This document shows, piece by piece, positions 1 through 8,983 of a DNA stretch of 64,000 bases. The notes below the pieces were generated by a model. It was not told the origin of the DNA. It did no database searches and saw nothing but the letters and a program-made list of their open reading frames with translations. The stretch lies in contig JAQYHB010000021.1 in NCBI GenBank assembly GCA_028722305.1, forward strand, positions 1-64,000, in the 5' to 3' direction. The translations under genes and the position numbers were made by a program. Each line of letters opens with the position of its first letter. The first letter of the stretch is position 1. This stretch comes from Spirochaetales bacterium (GTDB lineage: Bacteria; Spirochaetota; Spirochaetia; Sphaerochaetales; Sphaerochaetaceae).

Positions 1-2
1 GG

Positions 3-380
3 GAGACGGGGCGGTACATGGAGATCCTCGCCTCGTTCTTTGCCGGCATCCCGTACATGGACGGCAGGAGGAAGGAAGCTGACTACGCCCTGGTGGTTGC
101 GGCGCTGGCGCGGCTGATGCGCAGGCAGGTGGGTGCGGTGGCCGTCGAGGAGCGTACGAGCGAGGGGCGGATTGACCTGTCGGTGGAAGCGGGGGAGCAT
201 GTGTACGTGATGGAGTTCAAGGCGGACAAGAGTGCGGAGACTGCCTTGAGGCAGATCAAGGACAAACACTATGCCGACAAGTTCCGCCTGGAGAGGGGGA
301 AGACGATCCACCTCTTGGGCATCGCCTTCTCCTCCACGGGGCATACCGTTCAGGAGTGGAAGGAAGAGGTGCTGGATTGA
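3..380 (+). CDS. C-terminal part of a PD-(D/E)XK nuclease-domain protein (AAA-ATPase-like family), 5' end outside window
   Basis: The reading frame is open from the window edge, so this is only the C-terminal part of a longer protein; the ATG at 18 is probably internal. The visible part has the layout of the PDDEXK_9 nuclease-like domain that closes the AAA-ATPase-like/DUF1703-type proteins abundant in spirochaetes and Bacteroidetes: a helix ending in RRKEADYALV, then GRIDLSVEAG, a strand with VMEFKADKS (the E-x-K part of the nuclease core), and a C-terminal segment with LLGIAFSS. These proteins normally carry a P-loop domain upstream, which cannot be seen here. No cellular role is established for the family. 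It is convergent with the ATPase at 476-1600. Confidence 0.7.
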   Translation, partial: ETGRYMEILASFFAGIPYMDGRRKEADYALVVAALARLMRRQVGAVAVEERTSEGRIDLSVEAGEHVYVMEFKADKSAETALRQIKDKHYADKFRLERGKTIHLLGIAFSSTGHTVQEWKEEVLD

Positions 381-475
381 GGGGAATGCCGAGTGGTGCC
401 AGACAGACGAAAGAAAATAGAGGCAAGTCTTTCCCTGCCGGATAGCCAAGATTTCTTTATCCTCGTTTGTGTTCC

Positions 476-1600
476 TTATTCCGGGTCAAAAACCCCAGCA
501 TCGAACATGCGCAGGAGATTGTGCTCTTCCCGGATTTCCTTGCCGGCAATCTTGTCGAATGCCTGAATTCGGTTGTTTTTCAAAAAGAAATACGAATCAT
601 GCCTAAGAATTTCATTGTTGATCAACGTATCATTGTGGGTGGTCAGGATAACTTGACCACTGACCCTTTTCTGCAATATTTGCATGAGCTTTTTTGAGAG
701 TTTGATGTGATAGAATGCATCAAACTCATCGATGACGACAAGAGACGGGCTTTGCTTATCCTCGATTTCCACCAACCAACAGAAGAACAACATGAGGGAA
801 CTTTCCCCATTGGACATGGTGGAACTTTGGTAGGGAAGTAAATGGTTGTTTCCAAAATCATAATATGGGAGTATCGTTCCATCAGGCATGCGTCTGGCAA
901 CGATGTGGCGGTCAATACCCATATCTTTGAGGAAATCATTGTAACGGTCGAGATGGTCTTCATTGCAGATGGCGGTGAATAGGTCGGCCCTTCCTGTTTC
1001 ATATCCGACATAGGAGCGGTCTTGCAAACACCAGAAAAGCAACATTCTGTCAACAAATTGGCAGAAAGCCCAAAAGACCTGGTTGTCTTTGTTGCGGGGG
1101 TCGAGAGAAGCATTTGCCATGATGTATTTGTCAGCCGCCAGTGTGGGGTTGGCGATATGGGGGTCAAGGGATTCTGCTCCAGCGAAAGATTGTTGAAATT
1201 TCCCGGTTTGACGATGTAATACAAGCATGGTCTTGCCGTTGGTGGACAATGTTTCCGAAAGCGTGCTTTGCCAGTTTGCCTTCTGATAGGAATATACCAA
1301 TTCATTGCCGCCAAACATGAAACAGTAAGAAAACTCGGCAGGCGTATTCTGGCGGTGGACATTCTGGTAATTCAGGTATTTGCTTGCATCGAACCATTTG
1401 TCCGCTACTGATGCGACGATATCGAACAAAGCCAGCGCAAGGTTTGACTTCCCGCAGGCGTTATACCCATAGATGATTGCATTTTTCAGGATTCCTTTAT
1501 GGTCGTTCTCCTTGTTGAAGGTGCATCGTTCGGAATGCAAATCCAATGCAATCGTATCGGAGAAGTTCTTGAAATTTCTGACAGAGAACTGTTTCAGCAT
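476..1600 (-). CDS. AAA family ATPase (COG1106/AAA_15-like, SMC-style P-loop protein)
   Basis: A 374-residue P-loop ATPase. The start is set at the ATG of MLKQFSVRNFKNF because GGGAGG lies six bases upstream and this N-terminus matches the family; the frame also extends to 1666. Visible motifs are the N-terminal strand typical of RecF/SMC-like ATPases, Walker A GYNACGKS (residues 45-52), a signature-like TMSNGESSLMLFF segment, Walker B SLVVIDEFDAF (around residue 290), and a following ILTTHND switch. Related single-gene ATPases are sometimes part of abortive-infection or restriction-like systems (for example with RloB), but no partner is present. Base composition is more AT-rich than its neighbours, suggesting acquisition. 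Function unassigned. Confidence 0.8.
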   Translation of the reverse strand: MLKQFSVRNFKNFSDTIALDLHSERCTFNKENDHKGILKNAIIYGYNACGKSNLALALFDIVASVADKWFDASKYLNYQNVHRQNTPAEFSYCFMFGGNELVYSYQKANWQSTLSETLSTNGKTMLVLHRQTGKFQQSFAGAESLDPHIANPTLAADKYIMANASLDPRNKDNQVFWAFCQFVDRMLLFWCLQDRSYVGYETGRADLFTAICNEDHLDRYNDFLKDMGIDRHIVARRMPDGTILPYYDFGNNHLLPYQSSTMSNGESSLMLFFCWLVEIEDKQSPSLVVIDEFDAFYHIKLSKKLMQILQKRVSGQVILTTHNDTLINNEILRHDSYFFLKNNRIQAFDKIAGKEIREEHNLLRMFDAGVFDPE

Positions 1601-1691
1601 GGCGGGCCTCCCGCTCAAAACATACTGGTGCCCACCGAACAGAAACGGAAGGATAGTGCATTCCAATGCGATGGCAGTGTAGAATCAAACC

Positions 1692-3068
1692 ATGCATACC
1701 CGTCGAATCTCCTCGTATCTGACCGTATTGGGGACCCTCTCCGTCTTGGTGCTTTTGGGATCCTTCCTTTTTTCTTGGAGAAGCTTGCGGCGCGAGGAAG
1801 CCGTGCAACTCTCCTTCGCCAGCAGGGTGAGTGACGACAGCCAGTTGCTCGTCATCCTCAGCGACATGCAGGAGGTGCTGGCGAGTTACCGGCACGAATG
1901 GAATCCGGAATATCTCGACCGATACCTTGCGCGCAGCAGGGACCTGGACGGGATGGTCGCGCGATGCGAGGCGCACGACGGGCTTGGACCCGACGGGGAA
2001 GGAACGCTTAGACGGCTTTCCTGGTTTAACGAGACACAGCGCGACACGCTCTCGGATACCGTTTCCAAGGCCTCGACTGCAGATTTGTTCCTTTTGACCG
2101 GCTATATCCTGAACGGCCTTGCTGCCCACGCAAGCAGTACCCAGCGGTTTATCCAGAGTGATATTGACAGCTCATCGCGAGACTCGTTTTCCCAGATGCG
2201 GGAGGCGGAGCGGCATCTCAGATGGATGCTCCTTTCGCTGGTGGCCGTCATCACGCTGATTGTCCTCGCCTTCATCCAGCTTGTACGGCATCTGGAACAT
2301 TCGGTTTCCCGTTCCCTGCAAACGCTTTCCCGCCTGTCCCGCCATGACTGGTCGGTATCCGACCTGAAGGGCGCGCGATTTACGGAATTCGCCATGCTGT
2401 TTTCCGCTATCAACCACGTGAAGCAGGAGCTGCACGGATACGTGGACAGGCTCCGCCATCAAGCTGAGACCGAACGGGCCTTGGTGGACGCCCGCATGAG
2501 GGCCTTGCGGGCGCAAGTCAACCCGCATTTCCTTTTCAATGCCTTGCACCAGATTGGGGTTGCCAGCCTGGTGGAAGGAGCCAAGGTGGTGATGAACCTG
2601 GTGGAGGCGACCGGAGGCATTCTCCGGTATTCCCTGGATATGGGCGACGATATGGTCAGCCTGGACGACGAGATTGGCATCGTGCGGAAGTACCTCTACA
2701 TCCAGCGTTCCTGCCACGAGCGGAAGATCGAGGCGGAGTTCGATATTGGATCCACCGGGGCGCTCCCGATCCTGCCCATGAGCATTCAGCCCTTGGTGGA
2801 GAACAGTATGAAGCACGGGTTTACCGAGCAAGGGGAAGGTCCATTCCGGATTGCCATCAAAGCCCGTGTCGAGGGCCATTCCCTCGTGGTCTCCATCCGG
2901 GACAACGGGGTAGGGTTCAAGGACGGCGCTCCCGGGAAAGGCAACGGAATCGGGCTCGACAATATCCGTCAGCGGCTCGGCCTTTTCTATGGGCGTGGCG
3001 ACTTGCTCTCCATCTCCTCCATACCGAATCAATATACCGAAATTGTGGTAACATATCCCCAAGCATGA
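1692..3068 (+). CDS. Sensor histidine kinase, LytS/YesM type
   Basis: A 458-residue membrane kinase. One membrane segment lies at about residues 9-28 and another at about 178-198, bracketing an extracytoplasmic sensor region of roughly 150 residues with no recognisable domain. After a HAMP-like linker comes the His_kinase (PF06580) motif with the phospho-accepting histidine H279 in VNPHFLFNAL, and then an HATPase domain with PLVENSMKHG (N box) and DNGVGF (G1 box). Its stop overlaps the start of the response regulator (ATGA), so the two form a YesM/YesN-like pair. The TRAP transporter genes that follow suggest it senses a transported carboxylate or sugar acid (inference). No good ribosome site precedes the ATG. 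Confidence 0.9.
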   Translation: MHTRRISSYLTVLGTLSVLVLLGSFLFSWRSLRREEAVQLSFASRVSDDSQLLVILSDMQEVLASYRHEWNPEYLDRYLARSRDLDGMVARCEAHDGLGPDGEGTLRRLSWFNETQRDTLSDTVSKASTADLFLLTGYILNGLAAHASSTQRFIQSDIDSSSRDSFSQMREAERHLRWMLLSLVAVITLIVLAFIQLVRHLEHSVSRSLQTLSRLSRHDWSVSDLKGARFTEFAMLFSAINHVKQELHGYVDRLRHQAETERALVDARMRALRAQVNPHFLFNALHQIGVASLVEGAKVVMNLVEATGGILRYSLDMGDDMVSLDDEIGIVRKYLYIQRSCHERKIEAEFDIGSTGALPILPMSIQPLVENSMKHGFTEQGEGPFRIAIKARVEGHSLVVSIRDNGVGFKDGAPGKGNGIGLDNIRQRLGLFYGRGDLLSISSIPNQYTEIVVTYPQA

Positions 3069-3769
3069 AACATGTACTTGTGGTTGAGGACGACAGTCTG
3101 GAAAGGAAGGCGTTGGAGCGGATGTTCGAGCTCTGTTATCATGACGCCTTCAGCGTGGTCAGCGCGGTTGACGGCCGTATGGCCCTCGACCGGTTCCAAA
3201 GCTATCCTTTCGAATTGGTCCTGCTGGACATCAACCTGCCGGACATGAGCGGACTCGAGCTACTAAGGCGGATGAAGGAAATCCGGGGTGATGTTTCGGT
3301 GATCATGGCGACCGCCTACTCGGATTACGAGCATCTCCGGGCGGCCATGAGGGACGGGTCATCCGACTATCTGGTCAAGCCCTATTCCATGGCGACCTTC
3401 AAGGAGGCTGTGGACCGCTACCTTTCCCGGGCTGTGGAGCAGAGGGACCTTTTCGGGGGCGTGAAGAGCGCCTCGATGGTGCGGCAGTATCTGGACGAGC
3501 ACTATGCCGGGAACGTCACGCTGGACGAGCTGGCGCGCCTGGTCAACCGGGACCGCTCCTACGTCGGCAAATTGTTCAAGCGCGAGTATGGCTCGAGCAT
3601 CTTCAGCTATCTGCTTTCCGTGCGCATCCGCCATGCGAAGGAACTGCTTGCCAGTGGTATGAATGTAGGCGAGGTGGCCACACAGGTGGGTTTTTCCGAC
3701 CCTGCGTATTTCGGCAAGTGCTTCAAGCGGGAAGTGGGGACCAGCCCTGCCCAATTCGTCCGTTCCTAA
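3065..3769 (+). CDS. Response regulator with AraC-type DNA-binding domain (YesN-like)
   Basis: A 234-residue regulator. The N-terminal receiver has the acidic pair E8-D9-D10, phospho-acceptor D55 in LVLLDINLPDMSG, and the conserved lysine in YLVKPYS. The C-terminal half is an AraC/XylS double helix-turn-helix: the first helix-turn-helix around LARLVNRDRSYVGKLFK and the second around VATQVGFSDPAYFGKCFKR. It starts inside the stop codon of the kinase gene (4-base overlap). The gene immediately downstream is the TRAP binding protein, whose promoter region contains TTGACG but no clear -10, consistent with an activator-dependent promoter. That makes the TRAP-sulfatase operon the probable target (inference). 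Confidence 0.9.
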   Translation: MKHVLVVEDDSLERKALERMFELCYHDAFSVVSAVDGRMALDRFQSYPFELVLLDINLPDMSGLELLRRMKEIRGDVSVIMATAYSDYEHLRAAMRDGSSDYLVKPYSMATFKEAVDRYLSRAVEQRDLFGGVKSASMVRQYLDEHYAGNVTLDELARLVNRDRSYVGKLFKREYGSSIFSYLLSVRIRHAKELLASGMNVGEVATQVGFSDPAYFGKCFKREVGTSPAQFVRS

Positions 3770-3857
3770 TGTCCGATATCTTCCAGATTCTTGACGATTT
3801 TTTTCCTAACTCCTTGTTCTCCGAGACGGTAAGGTTGTGATAAAGGAGTATCGCGCA

Positions 3858-4868
3858 ATGAAGAAATTGTTGTTGGTTGTCTCTGCCCTGGCTCTTGCCG
3901 GTGGATGTCTGTTCGCGAATGGAAATTCCGAGGTTGCTTCCTCGACCCTGAACTCCAAGCCGGTGGTCTTGAAGTTCGCCCTGCAGAATGGGGAGAACCA
4001 TCCGCTTTGCCAGGGAGTGGCGAAGTTCGCCGACCTCGTCAAGGAAAAGAGCGATGGCCGCATCAGCTTCCAGCTGTTCTACAGCGGAGCGCTCGGAAGC
4101 AAGACCGCCACGGTGCAGGGCATGCAGACAGGAACGATCGACGGTGGCATGCTGATGGGTGGCGTCATCGCCGACTATGGTCCGGACAAGCTGAAAGTCT
4201 TCACCTTGCCCTACCTGTTCGACTCGGTCGACCAGGCCCGTGCCTTCGAAAAGAGCGCCGATGGAAGGGCCCTGCTGGACACGGTCCAGTCCTCGGGAAG
4301 CAAGATGGTCTGTATCGGCGTCTACCAGGAGTCCGCCCGTAACTACTTCTTCACCAAGAAGGATGTGAAGAGCCCCGCCGACATGAAGAATCTGATGGTC
4401 CGTTGCCAGGAGGGTTCGGTCTACTATGATGCCGCCGAGGCTCTTGGAGCGAACGTCCAGTCCGTCGCCTTCAGCGAGTTGTACAGCGCCCTGCAGAGCG
4501 GTGTGGTCGACGGCGCGGAGCAGCCCCTGTCCGGCTTTGTCAACAACGCCTTCCAGGAGGTTGCCAAGTACTACGTCCTTGACCAGCACGAGATCAGCCC
4601 GAACCTGATCTTGATGAGCGAAATCACCTGGAACAAGCTTTCCGGCGAGGACCAGGCGCTGATCAAAGAGTGCTTTGACGAGTCGGTTCCCTACTTCGAG
4701 CAGATTTCTGACGCTAAGGACACTACGGATCTCCAGCAGATGAAGGACGCCGGGGTGAAGGTCAACAAGGTCGATGTCAGCGAGTGGCAGAAGGCGTGCG
4801 AGAGCGTCTACGCCAAGTATGACTCCCAGTATGGCGACCTGATCCGCCAGATCAAGGCTTCCAAATAA
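3858..4868 (+). CDS. dctP: TRAP transporter solute-binding protein, DctP family
   Basis: A 336-residue extracytoplasmic binding protein. The start at the ATG of MKKLLLVVSAL is chosen over an upstream in-frame GTG (3837) because AAAGGAG at 3842-3848 is correctly spaced. The signal peptide ends in ALAGGC-LFANG, which could be a spirochaetal lipobox or a signal-peptidase I site. The body shows the DctP pattern FALQNGENHP..., a GALGS segment, and the region NLMVRCQEGSVYYDAAEALGA containing the arginine that typically salts-bridges a ligand carboxylate. It is followed by DctQ and DctM, so the transporter is complete. The ligand is unknown; a sugar acid or other carboxylate is expected from the family. 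Confidence 0.95.
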   Translation: MKKLLLVVSALALAGGCLFANGNSEVASSTLNSKPVVLKFALQNGENHPLCQGVAKFADLVKEKSDGRISFQLFYSGALGSKTATVQGMQTGTIDGGMLMGGVIADYGPDKLKVFTLPYLFDSVDQARAFEKSADGRALLDTVQSSGSKMVCIGVYQESARNYFFTKKDVKSPADMKNLMVRCQEGSVYYDAAEALGANVQSVAFSELYSALQSGVVDGAEQPLSGFVNNAFQEVAKYYVLDQHEISPNLILMSEITWNKLSGEDQALIKECFDESVPYFEQISDAKDTTDLQQMKDAGVKVNKVDVSEWQKACESVYAKYDSQYGDLIRQIKASK

Positions 4869-4930
4869 AGGTCTGTCTTCCGGAAGGGGGGGATTTTCCC
4901 CCCTTCCTGTTCCATTTGCACGAGGTTCTT

Positions 4931-5431
4931 ATGACTTCTACCAAGGATACCCAGGAAACGACTGGGTTCGATATTTTCGCGGACCGCTTCAGCAGACTGA
5001 TGATCGGTTTGTGCGTCTGTATTTTCGCCGTCATGGTATTCTCAGTCTCCTATGGAGTTCTCGGACGGTATCTTCCCTTCGTCCGCGCCCCCCGCTGGAC
5101 GCAGGAACTCGCCATCCTCTGCATGGTCTGGCTTTGCTTCGTCGGCACCGGGGCGGCTGTCAAGGATGGCCGGCACGTGCGCATGACCGTCATCGAGTCG
5201 ATTGTCCCCAAGAGTTGGATACACCCGCTACGCCTTTTCGCCTACGTGGTGCTTTTCGTTGTCAATCTGTTCTGGATCGTTTATGGAATCCAGACGACAG
5301 TCCTGAGCCAAGCCTCAAGGATGTCGGCTACCGGCTGGCCGCTGTCGATCACCTACCTCTCCCTGGTCATTGGTGGCGTCTACGGGGCGATAATGGCGGT
5401 ATACCGCATATACAAGGGGGTCGACCAATGA
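4931..5431 (+). CDS. dctQ: TRAP transporter small membrane subunit, DctQ family
   Basis: A 166-residue protein with four predicted membrane segments, starting near LMIGLCVCIF, WTQELAILCMVWLC, LRLFAYVVLFVV and ITYLSLVIGGVY, the fold of the DctQ subunit. The conserved DctQ stretch at FVGTGAAVKDGRHVRM (second helix and following loop) is clear. The start is placed at ATG 4931 with GAGG just upstream; a TTG-initiated extension to 4916 has no support. The gene ends in a 4-base overlap with dctM, so subunit synthesis is coupled. It forms the membrane complex that accepts ligand from the binding protein at 3858-4868, driven by an ion gradient. Confidence 0.95.
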   Translation: MTSTKDTQETTGFDIFADRFSRLMIGLCVCIFAVMVFSVSYGVLGRYLPFVRAPRWTQELAILCMVWLCFVGTGAAVKDGRHVRMTVIESIVPKSWIHPLRLFAYVVLFVVNLFWIVYGIQTTVLSQASRMSATGWPLSITYLSLVIGGVYGAIMAVYRIYKGVDQ

Positions 5432-6720
5432 ACTTCATGGCCATCCTGATTCTGCTTGGAAGCTTCTTTCTCCTGATTTTCTTTGGGGCGCACATTTCCT
5501 ACTCGATGATTGCCGCCTCGATTCTGACCTTCCTGTATCTGCATCTGTCTCCGGTCCAGATCATCAGCAGCCTGGTCGATGGCGTGGATGGGTTTACCTT
5601 CCTTGCCATTCCGTTCTTCATCCTTTCCGGCGACATCATGAGCGGTGGCGGCATCAGCGACCGCCTGATTCGCTTGGCTGACGCCTGCATCGGATGGATG
5701 CGTGGAGGGCTGGCGATGGTCAACATCCTTGCCAGCGTCTTCTTCGGCGGCATCAGCGGCAGCGCTACTGCCGACACGGCAAGCCTTGGAGCCATTCTGA
5801 TTCCGATGATGGAGAAGCAGGGCTATGACGCCGAGTTCTCCACAGCGGTCACCATGACCAGCAGTGTCCAAGGTATGCTGATTCCTCCCAGCCACAACAT
5901 GATCATCTACGCCATGGCGGCCGGAGGGATTTCTGTCTCCGCCCTGTTCATGGCAGGAATCGTCCCTGGCTTGGTGCTGGCGGCCGCGCTGATGGTCTAC
6001 TCCTACTATCTTTCAGTGAAGCGCAACTATCCAAAGGGCTCTCCCTTCTCTTGGAAATACCTGCTGAAGAGCCTGAAGGAGTCAATCTGGGGGTTGGGCA
6101 CCGTCCTGATCGTCGTCTTTGGCGTCGTCACTGGACGCTTCACCCCGACCGAAAGTGCCGCTATCGCCTGCTTGTACGCGGTCTTCGTTTCGATTTTCGT
6201 GTACCGGGAGATGAAGTGGAAGGATCTGGTGCCGGTTTGCGAGAAAAGCCTGAAGGTGCTGAGCACGGTGCTGGTGCTGATTGCCGCCAGCGGTCCGTTC
6301 GGCTTCTGCATCACCTATCTCGGCATTCCCCAGATGGTGGTGAAGGCGTTGCTCGGGCTGACCTCCAGCAAGTTCCTGATCCTGCTGTTGATCAACCTGA
6401 TTATTCTTCTGCTTGGCATGATTCTCGGCATGGCCTCGATCATCATCATCGTCACCCCGATCCTGATGCCGGTGCTTGCCAGTATCGGTTACAGCCCGAT
6501 CCAGTTCGGTACAGTGCTGATTCTGAACTGCGGTATCGGCCTGATCACCCCGCCGGTCGGTGGTGTGCTCTTTATCGGCAGCGGCCTGTCTGGAGTTCCG
6601 ATCGAGCGGCTTGCCAAGCACTCCCTGCCGTTCCTGCTGGTGATGGTGGTCGTCCTTGTGATGATTACCTATATTCCCGCCCTGTCGCTTGCCCTGCCGC
6701 ACGCGCTCGGCTTGCTGTGA
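5428..6720 (+). CDS. dctM: TRAP transporter large permease subunit, DctM family
   Basis: A 430-residue, highly hydrophobic protein, the transport subunit of a TRAP system. The start is the ATG overlapping the dctQ stop (ATGA), preceded by a G-rich ribosome site. DctM landmarks are FLAIPFFILSGDIM, VFFGGISGSATADTASLGAI, the LIPPSHNMIIYA loop and the C-terminal LNCGIGLITPPVGGVLF motif. About a dozen membrane segments are expected. The following sulfatase begins only eight bases after the stop, so it almost certainly shares the transcript. That placement suggests the transporter brings in a sulfated compound or a product of sulfatase action (inference). Confidence 0.95.
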   Translation: MNFMAILILLGSFFLLIFFGAHISYSMIAASILTFLYLHLSPVQIISSLVDGVDGFTFLAIPFFILSGDIMSGGGISDRLIRLADACIGWMRGGLAMVNILASVFFGGISGSATADTASLGAILIPMMEKQGYDAEFSTAVTMTSSVQGMLIPPSHNMIIYAMAAGGISVSALFMAGIVPGLVLAAALMVYSYYLSVKRNYPKGSPFSWKYLLKSLKESIWGLGTVLIVVFGVVTGRFTPTESAAIACLYAVFVSIFVYREMKWKDLVPVCEKSLKVLSTVLVLIAASGPFGFCITYLGIPQMVVKALLGLTSSKFLILLLINLIILLLGMILGMASIIIIVTPILMPVLASIGYSPIQFGTVLILNCGIGLITPPVGGVLFIGSGLSGVPIERLAKHSLPFLLVMVVVLVMITYIPALSLALPHALGLL

Positions 6721-6728
6721 GGTGAGCT

Positions 6729-8183
6729 ATGGGCAAACCGAATGTGATGGTGGTATGCGTTGACGAATGGGCTGCCAACAAGATGGGCTGCTCTGGCAAT
6801 CCGGATGTGATGACGCCGACTTTGGATTATCTGGCCAAGAATGGCATCAGGTTGGCCAACGCCTATAGTGAGTGTCCGGTCTGCATCCCCGCCCGGCGAA
6901 GCCTGATGACGGGGCTGACTCCCAGAACCCATGGCGACCGGGTCTACTCGGATCGGATGCCGATGCCCCTGGTACCGACGTTGGCCGAATGCTTCCACGA
7001 TGCCGGATACCAGACGATGGCGGTTGGCAAGTTGCATGTCTATCCCCAGAGGAACCGCATCGGCTTCGATGATGTGATTCTGACCGAGGAGGGACGCTAC
7101 GACTTCGGCGTGGTGGACGACTACCAGATTTGGCTGGGGGAGCAAGGCTATGTGGGGCAGGAGTTCATGCACGCGATGGGCAACAATGTCTATTACACCC
7201 GCCCCTGGCACCTTCCGGAGAACACCCACCCGACCAATTGGGTTACGTGGCAGATGGCCAAGCAGATCAAAAGGCGCGACCCGACCCGGCCGTTCTTCTT
7301 CTACTGTTCCTACCAGTTTCCCCATCCTCCTTTGGTGCCGACCCAGACCTACTGGGACATGTATAAGGACCAGAAGCTTGGCGGGGTGCTGACTGACGAC
7401 TGGTACAAGGACCGCTTCATCGACAATGCCTTGGCCGACGCCGCCAATCTGTACAGCGACAGGGAGAAAGACCGGGCGCGCAAGGCCTATTACGCCCAGT
7501 GCACCCATATCGACTACTCGGTCCGGACGCTGATCGGGACGCTACGCGAGAGCGGGCTTTTGGACAACACGATCCTGGTGTTCGTCTCCGACCACGGGGA
7601 CATGCTCTTCGACCATGGCTTTGTCGCCAAGCGCCTCTTCTACGAGAGCAGCGCCAACATCCCGGTGATTTTCAGCGGGAAACCGGTAGAGAAGTATATG
7701 GGCAAGGGGTACGAGCAAAGGCTGTTCTGCCTGGCTGACTTCATGCCGACCCTTCTCGATTTGGCCGGAATCCCCATTCCCGAGACGGTGGAGGGACGGA
7801 GCCTGTTCGGGGAGTCCGAGGCAAGGTTGCTTTTCGGGGAAATCAGCGAGGGCGACAAGGCGACCAGGATGATCCGCACCAAGGACTACAAGCTCATCTA
7901 CTATCCTTGCGGCAATATCGTCCAGCTCTTTGATATGCACGCGGACCGTCAGGAAGCCCATGACCTTGCCGACAACCCAGAATACCGGAGGACGAGAGAG
8001 GTATTGGAAGCGGAACTGGTCAAGCGCATGTATGGTTGCGATATCGCTTGGATCAAGGATGGAAAGCTGGTCGGGTATCCCGACAAGCCCTATATCCCCA
8101 AGCGGGACTTCGCCCTGTACAACCAGCGTGGGTACCATTGGCCAACTCCGGCTGGCTATAGCAATGTAGGGGCGAATGCATGA
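6729..8183 (+). CDS. Type I sulfatase / phosphonate monoester hydrolase family, cytosolic
   Basis: A 484-residue alkaline-phosphatase-superfamily hydrolase. The formylglycine motif C52-I-P-A-R sits in CPVCIPARRSLMTGL, the metal site begins with VCVDEW (residues 9-14), GKLHVYP carries the conserved lysine/histidine pair, and the second metal cluster is SDHGDMLFDHG. It has no signal peptide, so it should act in the cytoplasm on an imported substrate. It follows dctM by eight bases. C-x-P-x-R sulfatases need a formylglycine-generating enzyme or anSME; neither is in the window. Alternatives are choline-sulfatase-like or phosphonate monoester hydrolase activity. Substrate unknown. Confidence 0.88.
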   Translation: MGKPNVMVVCVDEWAANKMGCSGNPDVMTPTLDYLAKNGIRLANAYSECPVCIPARRSLMTGLTPRTHGDRVYSDRMPMPLVPTLAECFHDAGYQTMAVGKLHVYPQRNRIGFDDVILTEEGRYDFGVVDDYQIWLGEQGYVGQEFMHAMGNNVYYTRPWHLPENTHPTNWVTWQMAKQIKRRDPTRPFFFYCSYQFPHPPLVPTQTYWDMYKDQKLGGVLTDDWYKDRFIDNALADAANLYSDREKDRARKAYYAQCTHIDYSVRTLIGTLRESGLLDNTILVFVSDHGDMLFDHGFVAKRLFYESSANIPVIFSGKPVEKYMGKGYEQRLFCLADFMPTLLDLAGIPIPETVEGRSLFGESEARLLFGEISEGDKATRMIRTKDYKLIYYPCGNIVQLFDMHADRQEAHDLADNPEYRRTREVLEAELVKRMYGCDIAWIKDGKLVGYPDKPYIPKRDFALYNQRGYHWPTPAGYSNVGANA

Positions 8184-8294
8184 ACCTGTGACATGAGAAG
8201 ACATGCCATGGCTGTATCGGAACCCAAGAATTTTTCCTTCTATAGGATGAATGGATACAATTTTTGGATTCTACAGTGGTGTTTCTTGTTTTGC

Positions 8295-8323
8295 TTGACG
8301 AAAAGCCGGAATGTATATATGTC
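8295..8323 (+). promoter_or_regulatory. Candidate sigma-70 promoter for the exported protein gene at 8371
   Basis: TTGACG at 8295-8300 is followed by an AT-rich TATATATG stretch at 8314-8321, giving a -35/-10 pair with a 15-base (TATATG) or 17-base (TATGTC) spacer. It lies about 50 bases ahead of the start codon, in the 187-base gap after the sulfatase gene, suggesting separate transcription of the downstream gene. Confidence 0.4.
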
Positions 8324-8370
8324 AGAAGTATCAACCGGTTGCACCCGGTCAAACGAAAAGGAAACAGAGT

Positions 8371-8952
8371 ATGAAAAAAGTTTTTGGTGTGTTTGCAGTC
8401 ATGGCTATGAGTGCGGCTTTGTTCGCCGCCAACGGTCCCGAGAATTACGCCGACAATTCGGTGAAGGGCGCGGGTGTGGCGAGCAATATGTCGCTGGATT
8501 CGACAGCTACCGTCTATTTGACCTCCACCATCGAGTCTTTCCTGAAGTTCGGCTACACCTTGGAGAAGGTTGACACGGTCGCCACGTTCGAGGACGCCTC
8601 GATTTTCAAGGATGGCTCGAACATCGGCGTCGATACGGTTGCCGATAAGGGCTTGTTCTTCGCATGGGAGACCAATGTGGCCACTTCCAAGAACCCGCTC
8701 AAGGTCCGTATCGGGCTGACTCCGTTCTCCAACGCTGAGACGGGGGAGGAGGTTCCCTACTCGATGGATATCGTGGGAACGCAGGTGAAGATTCAATCGG
8801 GAAACGCGGTGAACAACTATACGATTGATGGTGACAAGACCGGTCTGCACGCGAGCAGCCTGCAGTTGAAGTTCGGCGATGCGCCGGATTTCTCGAAGGC
8901 TTCCGCAGGCAGCTACACGGCCAGCGTCGTCACCACGATCCTTGCGATTTGA
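8371..8952 (+). CDS. Small exported protein, probable beta-sandwich, unknown function
   Basis: A 193-residue protein starting MKKVFGVFAVMAMSA; AAAAGGAAAC precedes this ATG, and the longer frame from 8311 is unsupported. A signal peptide ends near LFAANG. The mature part is rich in Ser, Thr, Val and Gly, lacks cysteines, and alternates hydrophobic residues like a beta-strand protein. Its C-terminus (AGSYTASVVTTILAI) resembles the closing strand of fimbrial-type or DUF4402-like beta-sandwich proteins, but I cannot assign a family. It has its own promoter candidate and a strong terminator, so it may be an abundant surface or periplasmic protein (inference). Confidence 0.75.
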   Translation: MKKVFGVFAVMAMSAALFAANGPENYADNSVKGAGVASNMSLDSTATVYLTSTIESFLKFGYTLEKVDTVATFEDASIFKDGSNIGVDTVADKGLFFAWETNVATSKNPLKVRIGLTPFSNAETGEEVPYSMDIVGTQVKIQSGNAVNNYTIDGDKTGLHASSLQLKFGDAPDFSKASAGSYTASVVTTILAI

Positions 8953-8983
8953 ACTTGCTTCCTGGCAAGTAACTGCTGATACT

